Source: Flavitalea plasmicola | GTDB taxonomy: Bacteria > Bacteroidota > Bacteroidia > Chitinophagales > Chitinophagaceae | Assembly (NCBI RefSeq): GCF_030546645.1 | Contig: NZ_JAUOTO010000011.1 | Span: 147,896 to 211,895 of the forward strand | Direction of reading: 5' to 3' | Length of the DNA stretch: 64,000 nucleotides | Shown: positions 35,053 through 44,005 of the stretch, piece by piece | How the letters are laid out: each line of letters begins with the position of its first letter | How positions within the stretch are numbered: the first letter of the stretch is position 1 | Notes under the pieces: generated by a model | Told to the model about the DNA's origin: nothing | What the model saw: only the letters and a program-made list of their open reading frames with translations | The model's database searches: none | Position numbers and translations under genes: made by a program

Positions 35053-35417
35053 TTGATTGCTCTGGGGATTTTTGTGGCCGGAAGCTGCCAGGAGAGCAAT
35101 ACGCCAAAACAAGGGTCACTGAAAAACGACAAGGTGCTTCTGAATATCTCCATTCGACCTGCCTTCAATGAAACATCAGAAATCAATCTGGTAAACTCAG
35201 ATTCAACAAAACGCATTCAAATCAATCGCTGTTGGGCACCCTTCGAAATACCTTTCAAGATTCGGTTATTACAGCGTATTTTGACGATATAGAGGTATAC
35301 GTCGACGACTCAAAGTCCCACAGGGCAGATCCGAAAAGGAAAATAGACCGAATGCGAATGGACAAATACCACTGGACCATTCGAAACCCTCAACCCGCCC
35401 ACGGAAAAGTCAAATAG
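35053..35417 (+). pseudogene. Broken small lipoprotein gene
   Basis: The first part (from about 35053) reads LLIALGIFVAGSCQESNT, a lipoprotein signal with lipobox AGSC, and continues for about 60 residues. The reading frame is then lost near 35232 and a second frame carries LRNTFQDSVITAYFDDIEVYVD and a basic tail to 35417. The two halves fit one protein if a single-base shift is assumed. No ATG is in frame with the signal (it opens with TTG), which also suggests decay. No family is recognised. Confidence 0.35.
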
Positions 35418-35440
35418 TCCTACAACATCAGACGTCAATC

Positions 35441-38400
35441 CTAACGCAACTGCTCGAGAATCACCGGGTCTTTGATCTCCTTGTCCCGTGCCAGCAGCAG
35501 CACCTTCGACAGTAATTCGGCCGAACGAGGGTCGTCGTCGACGAAGGGAAGGAAAATCCGGCCACGGTGTTGTGAATGCACGGGCAGGATCGACACATAG
35601 CCCGAAAGGACCCGATGTACGACGGCACTGCCGAGGTGAACGCTGTACTCACCCATCGTGCCTTTGATGAGTACGTGGCTGCCCTCTATTGTAACATTGT
35701 TCAGCTTGAACAACCGGACGGTCTCGCGGAGCAGGGCAGCGCGCATCTCGATCGAGGAATGACTGGCCTCCGGATCCACGCCACCGGCATGAGCGACGCT
35801 TACGACAAGGTCGACATCCCGCATCACCTCGCTGAAGATGCGGGGATGGATAGACGAAAAGGAAACGTTCTTGTAGGTCTTCAGGTCGGTGAAGCTAACA
35901 GTCTCCAGCGTGGGGTTCTCAATATCCGCCGGCGAGAACCAATCCGCCATGGCATGCATTTGGGCTGCAAACCCCTCCTTGTGGAAAACTTTTTGGAGGC
36001 CCTCCTCATAATTCACCTTCCACCCCCGGCCTCGCAGCAGCGCCACGGTTTGTTTCGGCTGGATCTGATGGCCTGCATACCGGCGCGACACCGAACCTTC
36101 CTGCTGTTCGTCCGGTGTGGGGAGGTATAGTTCCCGGAAGATCTGTTTGAAAGGCTGCTCCAATTTCTGATCGAAGGCAACCCGTTGATAGCCGGCCCAG
36201 GATTTTGTCCTGTGCAGATCCGTACAGTGTGCAATGCGAAGCGTATCCCCGTTCGTCAGACCGATCGCTTCCCCCTGGTCGCTGACCAGGGCGCCCTCCT
36301 TATAAAACCCGTGACCTTCCCGGTTATCGAAAATGAAGACAAGTTTTTCGAGGTGACGGGCAATCACCGGATGGGAGAATAGATTGACGATCTCGGGCTG
36401 CTGGAAGCGATCGCCTCTGACCATGGCTTCCTCCAACCCCTTTCTGCTGCGCCTGAACTGTTCCCTCAGGGTTTTCTTAAAGCCATTAAGCTCCTCCACC
36501 TTTACGTCCTTCTTATACTTTGCCGGGATTGCCTTGAGCGGCTTGTCCTCTTTGAACGCCACAACATCGGCCTGCCCTTCCTCATCGATCACCAACCCGA
36601 TCATCACATCGTCATATTGCACCTGGGTCTCTTTGGCGAGGATGGCCTGCACCTGCCGGGTCTCCATCGCCCAGGTGAGGCGGATGGGATCGGGGTATCC
36701 CGCATTGCGGGCCAGGTTATCCAGGGCCACGGATACGGCCGCGGCCTCGCTGGCCTGCTTCTGGGCCCCAAACTGGCGGCTTCCCTTTTTGAATTCCTGA
36801 ATGAACTCGTACCGTGCAAGGATGTCCTTTTCCGCGTCCGTCCTGCTCAGGGGAGCAAGGCCATAAATTCGAACGTAGTCCTGGTCGCGCTTACTGCTGA
36901 TCTTCTCGGTGACGTCTTTCAGGCTGAGGTTGCCGACCAGCACATCGGCGTAGATGCGGGCGCGGCGATGGCCATTGCCATCAGTGATATATTTAGCGGC
37001 ATCATACACAAGGGGCCAGCGTTCCTTTCCGATCTCGTTATAGGCTCGCCAGAACCAGTCCTTATCCACGGCTCCGTCCTTGAATTCCTGTACGTCCAGG
37101 GAGGAATGCCGGGCGACCTCACTTTCCGTTTCGGCATTCTGGGCATGGAAGCCATCGGTCTTTGTGTGTGCATGCATCCACCAGATAGCAGTATCCAGGC
37201 CGGTCCAACCGAGGTAAGCGCTAACGAATCGCTGCCATTGGGGCGCGTACATGGCTGCTTCGACGAGCCGTTCTTCGGAGACCTTGATGGATTTCACGGC
37301 CATGTTGAATTCTTCCTGCGTGTCGGTGTCCAGCGGATCGCAATTCTTTAAAAGAACGCTGAATACCTCCTGTTTTTCCGTTGCGGATGTTCCATAGGTA
37401 TACCACCCTTTCCGCAGGGTGGTCTTGCCCAGCCCGGCGAGAATCTGGGTCAACCTGCCGATACCATAAAGACTCATGAGCGAACCCATCAACGGCGACA
37501 CGGAGGTGGGCATATCTCCACGCTTTAGCTCGATATCCAGTAAATGGTCCCGGACGGAATCGAGCATGCCGCGTAAAAAGCCAAAGCGCCCCAAAAAATC
37601 CTGATCATGGGCGTATTTCTTTTTTCGGGTGAGCATACCGATATTTTCTTTATTCAGCAGGGCGCGAAGCATATCGTGTTCGTTGATGATGCCTGCTTCG
37701 TATGCGCGGCAAAAGAGCATCAGGGGCGGGATCGAGTATATTATATTCTCCTCCCGGCCGGAAAACTGACGCCAGTGGTACAGATCCCAAAGCTTGGGGA
37801 GTAATTTCCCTTCAACCGCCGAAAGATCGATATCATTTAAAAAAAGCTGGAGGTTTCTATTGTGCTGCCAGCCATCGCCATGACTCATATAACGGCCCTC
37901 TGCTGGCTTTGATTTCAACTCGTCTTCTCCCAGAGAGGCAAAGAGACGCGTGGCCGCGCCCAACAAGAACTCATCGGCGTGATCCATGGGGTGCAGGATA
38001 TTCAGCGCAGTCAGAACGCCATAAAAGGGATTACCATAGTAGTGTAACCGCGGCAAATAGCCCTCCGGCACAAATTCCCGTCTAGCCGGCAGCTGATCGC
38101 GATAATATCTTTCGTCTGCGCTGCAAGCCAAAAGCAGGATCGAGATGTCCCCCGGCTCGAACTTCCATTTTGCATGCCATTCCAACCAGACCTCGGGCAG
38201 GGGATAGGAGCGGTATCTTTCTTCCTTAGTGGAGTAGTTTTTATTGTGGAATTCCTGCCTGAACATATTGCCCAACAACACCTTTTCCCTTGCATTCATA
38301 TAATTCTCGACCTCGTATTCATGGTTCGCGTGCTTCTCAATCAGGTGGGCCAGATCAAGCATTGCTTCTTTTATCGTCGCCATCGGCATCGATAGGCCGT

Positions 38401-40489
38401 ACGGACGCCGCGCCATCAGTCGTTCGTACAGGCTATTTTTATCGATCACCGGCTTGACCACCGGGGCGCATTTCGACGGATCATAAATACCGTAGCCATT
38501 CGCGGCAGAAACGTCCTTTGTTTCGCCGGAATCGGTCAACTGGGACAAAAGGATCTCTTCTTTCGGCGAGACCTTTCGTTGCCGGAACGCTTCTATCCAC
38601 CCGGATGCCTGCGCCAGCGACCGCTTTTCCTTATGAAGCTGAAGTAGGATATCAAGGCCGGCCAGGCGCTGCTCGCCATCGCCTTTCAACAGCTGTTCAA
38701 TGATAGGGACTAGCTTTTCGGTGTCCTGGCGAAGCAGGATCGAGATGATGTTGCCCCTAAATCCAGCGCCCTTTCTTTTTAACCACTCGGAGAACGGAGC
38801 CAGTTCTTCTTTCGAGAACGCCTCGTCTTGCAAGGCTTTGAATCCCACTTCGAATTCGCTTCTGTCTCTTAGCATCAGCAGCGCAAAGCTGCGTTGGCTT
38901 TCCGTCAACGGCTTCTTTTTTACCTTTTGATCCTGAGGAGCCCATCCAGCATAGTCCGGCAAGATCTTTCTACACAGGTTCCGCTTTATCTCGCTATCCA
39001 TGTCTTCCAAATACCCTATGAGTACCTGCAGTCGTTGAGGGAACTCCCCTACAAGCGCCAACAGCGCCTTAAGGAGCTCCTTGCGTTCGAACCGTATCTT
39101 CAGCCAGGAGAATATATAGCTTTCAAAGGTCTTTTCTTTTATGGTCACCCGCTGGTATAGAGCATTCAGGCGGTCGAACAGGTCAGGAAACTGCTGATCG
39201 TAATACTCGAAGTTGTTGTTGGCCATCGCCTCAATTTCCAGCGCCACAACGGCCAACGGCTGGAGCTCAATATCCGTCAATATGGGGTAATACAGCGGCA
39301 TCTTTATCTTGTAGTGCGCCGTTTGAGAGGCGAAGAAAAGGGCGAGGGTACGTTTCTCTACAGTTCCATTTTTGCACAGGTCCTGCAAATACGGCATGGT
39401 CTTCTCCACGTCATAGACGGCTTGCGCCCAAAGCGCCATATAGACATCCGCGTTGTTTTCAGAGTGGACTCCCTCGGGAATAGCATCGACGTCCTCCAGG
39501 TATAAGGCGGCTTTTTGGAGGAAGCTGCGAACGGTCGTGTCCTTTTCGCTATGCCATCCCATCCCGGCCCAGACATCCACCGACCTGACGACCGACGAAA
39601 AACGGAGCAGGTCGTTATCGAGGATCACCCGGATGAAATGCTTCAGCGCGCCGATGCTTGTTTCATCCATCGCCTCGAGAACGGTCTGGCGTAGCCCTTC
39701 CTGGCGCTGGGCGGCCAGCAGCAACTTTTCCACGGTGGTCCAGGCGGCAGGTTGTTCGCTGTTGAGGAGGGCCTTGATGATACTCCGGGTGACTTTTCCT
39801 TCAGGATCCTTATTGTAGATTATATCCTCCAGGAGTTGTAAGACCTCTTTATTGCCGAGGTCGATGGCGGACGACCAGACCCGGAAAACTTCCGGGTTAT
39901 TGTCCCCGGTGAGGTGGTTGTACCGGATCTGCTCCATCAGATCGAGGTCAAAATATTGGTATTTGTAGCCGTTGTCGTACACTTGGCTAAACGGCTTGCG
40001 GAGAATGTGGATAATGAATTCGATTTGCCGCTGAAAATAGATATGCCGCTCGCCGGGAGATCGGAATGAACGCCGGGAGTACCCGGACTGGTACATCTGG
40101 TATCGCATCTGTTGCCAGGCGTGGCGAACATACCGGGCCTTTTCCTCACCGAAGAAATAGACGAGCAAATTGAAATTGCCCGGCGAGTTCCAGTCATCTT
40201 CGGTGAGCTTCATGATGCCGATGTATCTTTCGCCGCCGAAAGGGGCGGTCGCAAAATTTGACCAACTGGACTCGGTATCCTTGTGCTCGGGGTGCTGATT
40301 GATCAACAGAAGACCGAGTTCGGCATTCTCTTTTGTCAGCAGCGATGGCTCCCGCTTGCCGGAGAAGATCCGGCCGATGATGCCACCGGCAGCTTCGCCC
40401 CGGTAAGCCTTGAGCAGTTCGGACTTATATTGGATGAACGGATCGGGTATCTTTCTTGCTACCAATAAAGGGTTGGCGATTTGTTCCAT
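35441..40489 (-). CDS. DUF4132-domain giant protein
   Basis: The 1682-residue protein has an all-helical N-terminal two-thirds (repeat-like helices from about 200 to 700, then a long DUF5724-like central region) and a C-terminal DUF4132 region (about 1340-1640) including TDLHRTKSWAGYQ and DVDLVVSVAHAGG. E. coli YehI (MolR) belongs to the same group and lies near yehL (MoxR AAA+) and yehP (VWA). The function is unknown; links to conflict or stress responses have been proposed. Only one gene, the small partner upstream, is close here. There is no signal peptide, so it is cytoplasmic. Confidence 0.8.
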   Translation of the reverse strand: MEQIANPLLVARKIPDPFIQYKSELLKAYRGEAAGGIIGRIFSGKREPSLLTKENAELGLLLINQHPEHKDTESSWSNFATAPFGGERYIGIMKLTEDDWNSPGNFNLLVYFFGEEKARYVRHAWQQMRYQMYQSGYSRRSFRSPGERHIYFQRQIEFIIHILRKPFSQVYDNGYKYQYFDLDLMEQIRYNHLTGDNNPEVFRVWSSAIDLGNKEVLQLLEDIIYNKDPEGKVTRSIIKALLNSEQPAAWTTVEKLLLAAQRQEGLRQTVLEAMDETSIGALKHFIRVILDNDLLRFSSVVRSVDVWAGMGWHSEKDTTVRSFLQKAALYLEDVDAIPEGVHSENNADVYMALWAQAVYDVEKTMPYLQDLCKNGTVEKRTLALFFASQTAHYKIKMPLYYPILTDIELQPLAVVALEIEAMANNNFEYYDQQFPDLFDRLNALYQRVTIKEKTFESYIFSWLKIRFERKELLKALLALVGEFPQRLQVLIGYLEDMDSEIKRNLCRKILPDYAGWAPQDQKVKKKPLTESQRSFALLMLRDRSEFEVGFKALQDEAFSKEELAPFSEWLKRKGAGFRGNIISILLRQDTEKLVPIIEQLLKGDGEQRLAGLDILLQLHKEKRSLAQASGWIEAFRQRKVSPKEEILLSQLTDSGETKDVSAANGYGIYDPSKCAPVVKPVIDKNSLYERLMARRPYGLSMPMATIKEAMLDLAHLIEKHANHEYEVENYMNAREKVLLGNMFRQEFHNKNYSTKEERYRSYPLPEVWLEWHAKWKFEPGDISILLLACSADERYYRDQLPARREFVPEGYLPRLHYYGNPFYGVLTALNILHPMDHADEFLLGAATRLFASLGEDELKSKPAEGRYMSHGDGWQHNRNLQLFLNDIDLSAVEGKLLPKLWDLYHWRQFSGREENIIYSIPPLMLFCRAYEAGIINEHDMLRALLNKENIGMLTRKKKYAHDQDFLGRFGFLRGMLDSVRDHLLDIELKRGDMPTSVSPLMGSLMSLYGIGRLTQILAGLGKTTLRKGWYTYGTSATEKQEVFSVLLKNCDPLDTDTQEEFNMAVKSIKVSEERLVEAAMYAPQWQRFVSAYLGWTGLDTAIWWMHAHTKTDGFHAQNAETESEVARHSSLDVQEFKDGAVDKDWFWRAYNEIGKERWPLVYDAAKYITDGNGHRRARIYADVLVGNLSLKDVTEKISSKRDQDYVRIYGLAPLSRTDAEKDILARYEFIQEFKKGSRQFGAQKQASEAAAVSVALDNLARNAGYPDPIRLTWAMETRQVQAILAKETQVQYDDVMIGLVIDEEGQADVVAFKEDKPLKAIPAKYKKDVKVEELNGFKKTLREQFRRSRKGLEEAMVRGDRFQQPEIVNLFSHPVIARHLEKLVFIFDNREGHGFYKEGALVSDQGEAIGLTNGDTLRIAHCTDLHRTKSWAGYQRVAFDQKLEQPFKQIFRELYLPTPDEQQEGSVSRRYAGHQIQPKQTVALLRGRGWKVNYEEGLQKVFHKEGFAAQMHAMADWFSPADIENPTLETVSFTDLKTYKNVSFSSIHPRIFSEVMRDVDLVVSVAHAGGVDPEASHSSIEMRAALLRETVRLFKLNNVTIEGSHVLIKGTMGEYSVHLGSAVVHRVLSGYVSILPVHSQHRGRIFLPFVDDDPRSAELLSKVLLLARDKEIKDPVILEQLR

Positions 40490-40511
40490 AAAATAAGTTG
40501 AAAATCAATAC

Positions 40512-40937
40512 TTACCAATAGCTGCCGGCCAGAAAGGTAAGCCGGATGAAGGTAATGACGGTGGTTGGGTTAAGAGAGATGGTTTCTGTACTATCTGTAA
40601 ATTCCCGGTCGTCCGCAAACAATGCAAAAAGGCCGTCGGCATGAGCCTGAAGGGCTATTCGCTTTGCTGCCCCGGGATCGGCCTTTGCTTCATTGTAGAT
40701 ACTGCCAAATCCTACCTTACCTTTGACGGCGGCATCGTCGACGGCCTCCTGATCCATGAAAGGCAAGAGAGACTTTTCGAGTGGCTTGTCGTTGTATTCC
40801 CGAACCTGTTGTTCGACAACCGCCTCGATGAGACGCTGCACAGTGGGGTTAGACCCGATGTCCTCGATCTCTATTTGTCTCTTATCTATTAGAGCGTGCT
40901 TTCGGCCAAGCTGTTTTGCGGAAATGGTAAGTTGCAT
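40512..40937 (-). CDS. Small protein upstream of the DUF4132 gene, unknown
   Basis: The 141-residue protein starts MQLTISAKQLG and has a first strand-turn-helix, then TVQRLIEAVVEQQVREY, then GKVGFGSIYNEAKADPGAAKRIALQAHADGLF-like helices and a C-terminal strand pair TTVITFIRLTFL. It ends 22 bases before the DUF4132 start codon, so they are likely one operon and may form one complex. I do not recognise a family. An earlier ATG at 40973 is possible (12 more residues). Confidence 0.65.
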   Translation of the reverse strand: MQLTISAKQLGRKHALIDKRQIEIEDIGSNPTVQRLIEAVVEQQVREYNDKPLEKSLLPFMDQEAVDDAAVKGKVGFGSIYNEAKADPGAAKRIALQAHADGLFALFADDREFTDSTETISLNPTTVITFIRLTFLAGSYW

Positions 40938-41160
40938 TCGTCGGTTAAAAGTGCTGGTAAGATAAGGAATTTCCATATCATTTATTGCCCCACCGGTCAC
41001 CCAGTAAAGCTGTTTCCTATTGGCTAAATTAGTAAGTTAAGGTAATACCTCCACCCAATCCCATATCACTGTCATAGTGGGTTAATAACAGCGGATCATC
41101 CAGCATTGGTGAGAAAAGATCCAATACAATGATTATTTTGCCGGTAAAACCAACACCTTT

Positions 41161-42084
41161 ATGCGGAAATTTCAATTCTGTTTATTCGTATTATGTATTT
41201 TTTTAAGTGAAACCATTATTGCCCAGGACAAACAACCGGCTGCCTTATCCGAAACGGCGTCCATCATTCCTTTTCAGTTAACCGCTTACAATAACCTGTC
41301 TGTACAGGCCATCCTGAATAAAAAAGACACCATTCATTTGATGTTTCATACGGCATCCGGCTCAGTTTTTTTAACCGAAGATGCGGTGAAGAAAATTCAA
41401 ACCCTGCATTTCGACAGGACCGATACGCTGAAAAGCTGGGGCGGGGGTGGCAACGCCAGGTTTAGTCAGCACAATTTCCTGCAAATAGGATCGCTGCAAT
41501 GGGATGATATGGATATCTGGGAAAATAAATACTCTGGACAATACACCGATGGTAAATTCGGCACCGATCTTTTTGCCAACAAAGTAGTTGAAATAGATTT
41601 CGATAAACAGGTTCTCATCGTGCACACCAGCCTGCCTCATAAAATTAAAAAATATGAAAAGCTGAAAATGACGTTCAGGAATGATTGTTTGTTTATTGAA
41701 TCGCTTTGTAAAACGGGGGACAGCACATTTGCCAATAAATTTTTAATTCATTCGGGATATGCCGGCGCCGTATTACTGGATGATCAATTCGTGCATGACC
41801 ATAAAATAGCAGAAAAATTAAAAATTGTGGGTGAAAGGGAGATGAAAGATTCCTATGGCAATATCATGAAATCCCAAAAGGCCATTTTACCGGCATTCAC
41901 CATCGGCCAAACCACACTTTCCCAGGTACCGGTTGCATTTTTTTCCGGCGCCCTTGGCCGTCAAAAAATGAGCATCATCGGCGGTGACATCCTGAAACGC
42001 TTCAATATTATTATTGATGCGCAAAGAGAATATATTTATTTAAAGCCGAACAGTTTGAGGAAATCGGATTACACGAATGTGTGA
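41161..42084 (+). CDS. Exported retropepsin-like protein with altered active site
   Basis: The 307-residue protein has a signal peptide (to about 21) and two retropepsin-like halves. The expected D-T-G at each active site is instead F-H63-T-A-S-G and L-I-H197-S-G, so both catalytic Asp positions hold His. The surrounding hydrophobic strands are kept (KFGTDLFANKVVEIDFD and IIGGDILKRFNIIID). It is probably not a normal aspartic protease; a binding role or another chemistry is possible. It is preceded by AT-rich DNA and followed by a terminator-like hairpin at 42345. No partner gene is adjacent. Confidence 0.7.
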   Translation: MRKFQFCLFVLCIFLSETIIAQDKQPAALSETASIIPFQLTAYNNLSVQAILNKKDTIHLMFHTASGSVFLTEDAVKKIQTLHFDRTDTLKSWGGGGNARFSQHNFLQIGSLQWDDMDIWENKYSGQYTDGKFGTDLFANKVVEIDFDKQVLIVHTSLPHKIKKYEKLKMTFRNDCLFIESLCKTGDSTFANKFLIHSGYAGAVLLDDQFVHDHKIAEKLKIVGEREMKDSYGNIMKSQKAILPAFTIGQTTLSQVPVAFFSGALGRQKMSIIGGDILKRFNIIIDAQREYIYLKPNSLRKSDYTNV

Positions 42085-42344
42085 GTTGCCATCGCCCGCC
42101 TGACGGGATATCTGCTTCCCCAATTTTTTTGAACCTCTTATTTAACCTTTTCTTAGATAATACTTCATGATTTATTGCTTAATTTTAAAGTATGACAGGT
42201 TTAGTTAAATATATTCCCCCATTTTTCATTCGCACTCCACTTGTGCTCGATATGAGGGATTGTTTTACCTGTTCATTCACAGAGTTTATTCCTTTCTGCA
42301 TTAATTTGTATTATTTCTCCAACTTTAAGGACTTTAATAGGATT

Positions 42345-42385
42345 ACCCAAGATTAGGCACCGCCGGTCTTGGGTCATTTTTCTTT
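42345..42385 (+). terminator. Terminator-like hairpin in the gap after the retropepsin-like gene
   Basis: ACCCAAGA and TCTTGGGT form an 8-bp stem with a 14-base loop, followed by CATTTTTCTTTT. It lies 260 bases past the previous stop and 100 before the next start. Apart from it, the 401-base gap 42085-42485 shows nothing gene-like. Confidence 0.5.
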
Positions 42386-42485
42386 TGCAACCTCACTGTT
42401 GTTCTTTTACGAACAGCGATTAGTTGCAAGTTGATGCATTGTCGGTACAGTCGTACCGTTTGTTATCATATTAATCTCCATCCAT

Positions 42486-42995
42486 ATGTCCACTGTTATC
42501 ATCGCGCTTATTATCGTGACGTTTGTCGTGGTAATCTGTCTTTTGCTTGTTTTTATCAATAGCCGGCATAGAAGAAAAGCGGCAAACGAACTTATTGCGC
42601 ATTTCCAAAATGAAGTGAAAGAAAATAACTTGTTGATCTCGAAATGGGATTTGGCAGGCAAGCTCATCATAGGATTAGAAGTCGATAAAAAGACAATATT
42701 CGCGTTTCAAAAGCATCTTGGTCAATTTAAATCCTATCTCGTTGATCTTTCAGAAGTCAATAATTGTCTAAAGAAGAAAATATACAGCAGTAAGATCCCC
42801 GGCAGCGAAAATAAGGAAGGATATGAAAGACAGGTTGAGCATATTTCCTTACAGTTTGAATTTATTGATGAACGTCCTCCTGTCATGATCACCTTTTACC
42901 ATCCAGTTAATAATCATTTGCTCGAAATGGCAGAGATGGAACAAAAGACTACAGATTGGGAACGCCTTGTCAAGTCCATTATTCATCCGAATTAA
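42486..42995 (+). CDS. Membrane-anchored protein of unknown function
   Basis: The 169-residue protein has an N-terminal membrane segment (about residues 4-24) followed by a basic stop sequence (NSRHRRK), so the rest is probably cytoplasmic. The soluble part holds a helix, the segment WDLAGKLIIGLEVDKKTIFAF and a run with LQFEFIDERPPVMITFYHP. No family is recognised. It begins a set of four small same-strand genes ending at 43925 with gaps of 15-58 bases, suggesting cotranscription. Confidence 0.6.
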   Translation: MSTVIIALIIVTFVVVICLLLVFINSRHRRKAANELIAHFQNEVKENNLLISKWDLAGKLIIGLEVDKKTIFAFQKHLGQFKSYLVDLSEVNNCLKKKIYSSKIPGSENKEGYERQVEHISLQFEFIDERPPVMITFYHPVNNHLLEMAEMEQKTTDWERLVKSIIHPN

Positions 42996-43010
42996 CAGGA
43001 GAGGTTAGAT

Positions 43011-43199
43011 ATGTCAACTCATCGAAATCAAACAGCAGCAAAGAAGCAAGTCACTGTAGTGGTCATTGTGGCCATTGTTATTGCGGTACGAGAAGCGTAT
43101 ATAAGTGGCAGTGGTAGATATTGTGTGATCGCACTTTTGCTGTTGATTTTACTTGCCATGATAGCAGGACGATGTCTAAATAACCATGGCAAAGTTTGA
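43011..43199 (+). CDS. 62-residue two-helix membrane protein
   Basis: The protein has a polar, basic start and two hydrophobic stretches (VTVVVIVAIVIAV and YCVIALLLLILLAMIAG). A rare strong Shine-Dalgarno sequence, AGGAGAGG, lies 7 bases before the ATG, which supports translation in a genome that seldom uses such sites. It follows the previous gene by 15 bases. No family is recognised. Confidence 0.5.
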   Translation: MSTHRNQTAAKKQVTVVVIVAIVIAVREAYISGSGRYCVIALLLLILLAMIAGRCLNNHGKV

Positions 43200-43253
43200 T
43201 CAGGCATGTTGAGAGAACGTTGATTCCCTGGCTATGCCCCAAATCAGTTAATT

Positions 43254-43679
43254 ATGCAGAAAGGACAAAAGGAGTTACTTATCACGCGGGAGGATCATAA
43301 TTTGATCACCAAGTGTATTAATGCTTTCAAGAAGATCAAGTCTATTGACGGTAGGACCATTTCGCTTCTTTGGGAGCAGTTTCGCAATGCGATAATCGTC
43401 GAAAAAAAACGCTTTCCGAAGGATGTGGCAAGATTGAACTCGACTGTAATTGTAAAGAATATTGAGACCAACCTCGCCATGGCCTACACGATTGTATTGC
43501 CTGATGAGGTGGATAGAAGAAAAAATAAGGTGTCCATATTGTCACCCATCGGCATCGCACTTATTGGTCTGAAAAAGGGACTATATTTTAGCTGGGAAAG
43601 GCTGGCCCGTAAAAAGAACTTTTCCGTATTGGAGGTGTATCATTCACCTTCGCTTGAAAGAGCCGAAAGGCGTACCTGA
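43254..43679 (+). CDS. Rnk/GreA-C-terminal-like regulator
   Basis: The 141-residue protein has an N-terminal helical part (KELLITREDHNLITKC) and a C-terminal GreA/GreB-like FKBP fold with NIETNLAMAYTIVLPDE, VSILSPIGIALIGLKKG and a final strand. Rnk proteins bind RNA polymerase in the secondary channel without the long coiled-coil finger of GreA. The usual ending VLEVYHSP is kept, although Rnk typically ends in a Q-P-E-A/A-like tail. It may tune transcription in stress. A truncated relative follows 33 bases later. Confidence 0.65.
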   Translation: MQKGQKELLITREDHNLITKCINAFKKIKSIDGRTISLLWEQFRNAIIVEKKRFPKDVARLNSTVIVKNIETNLAMAYTIVLPDEVDRRKNKVSILSPIGIALIGLKKGLYFSWERLARKKNFSVLEVYHSPSLERAERRT

Positions 43680-43712
43680 CACTAATTGAATCCATCTAAT
43701 TTAACATATATT

Positions 43713-43925
43713 ATGTATACAAACATGAACGAAGTAGTGCTTCTTAGAGAAGACTATAAACTCCTTCAGTCTTATTTGAAGATCACAAGGAATATAAACC
43801 TTGGTCAAAATTATTTCCGTTCTGGAACCTATTGGGACTATGCTGATCGGTTTCAAAAAGGGCATGCGCTTTCGATGCCCATTGCTGAAAATGGCTGGTA
43901 CACTGGAGATCCTGGATGTATATAA
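43713..43925 (+). CDS. Truncated Rnk-like protein
   Basis: The 70-residue product begins MYTNMNEVVLLREDYKLLQS, which resembles the start of the Rnk-like protein just upstream (KELLITREDHNLITKC). The rest, RNINLGQNYFRSGTYWDYADRFQ then GHALSMPIAENGWYTGDPGC, does not match the GreA-like fold. It looks like a duplicated N-terminus fused to new sequence or a decayed copy. It ends with a single frame and no obvious frameshift. Not a confident functional gene. Confidence 0.4.
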   Translation: MYTNMNEVVLLREDYKLLQSYLKITRNINLGQNYFRSGTYWDYADRFQKGHALSMPIAENGWYTGDPGCI

Positions 43926-44005
43926 TGAGCACCCGTTTTTGTGATTATCTAAAGACCCACTTCAAGTTATGTCGAGTCTTTAAAACTTTGTCGCGGATGG
44001 GATCG

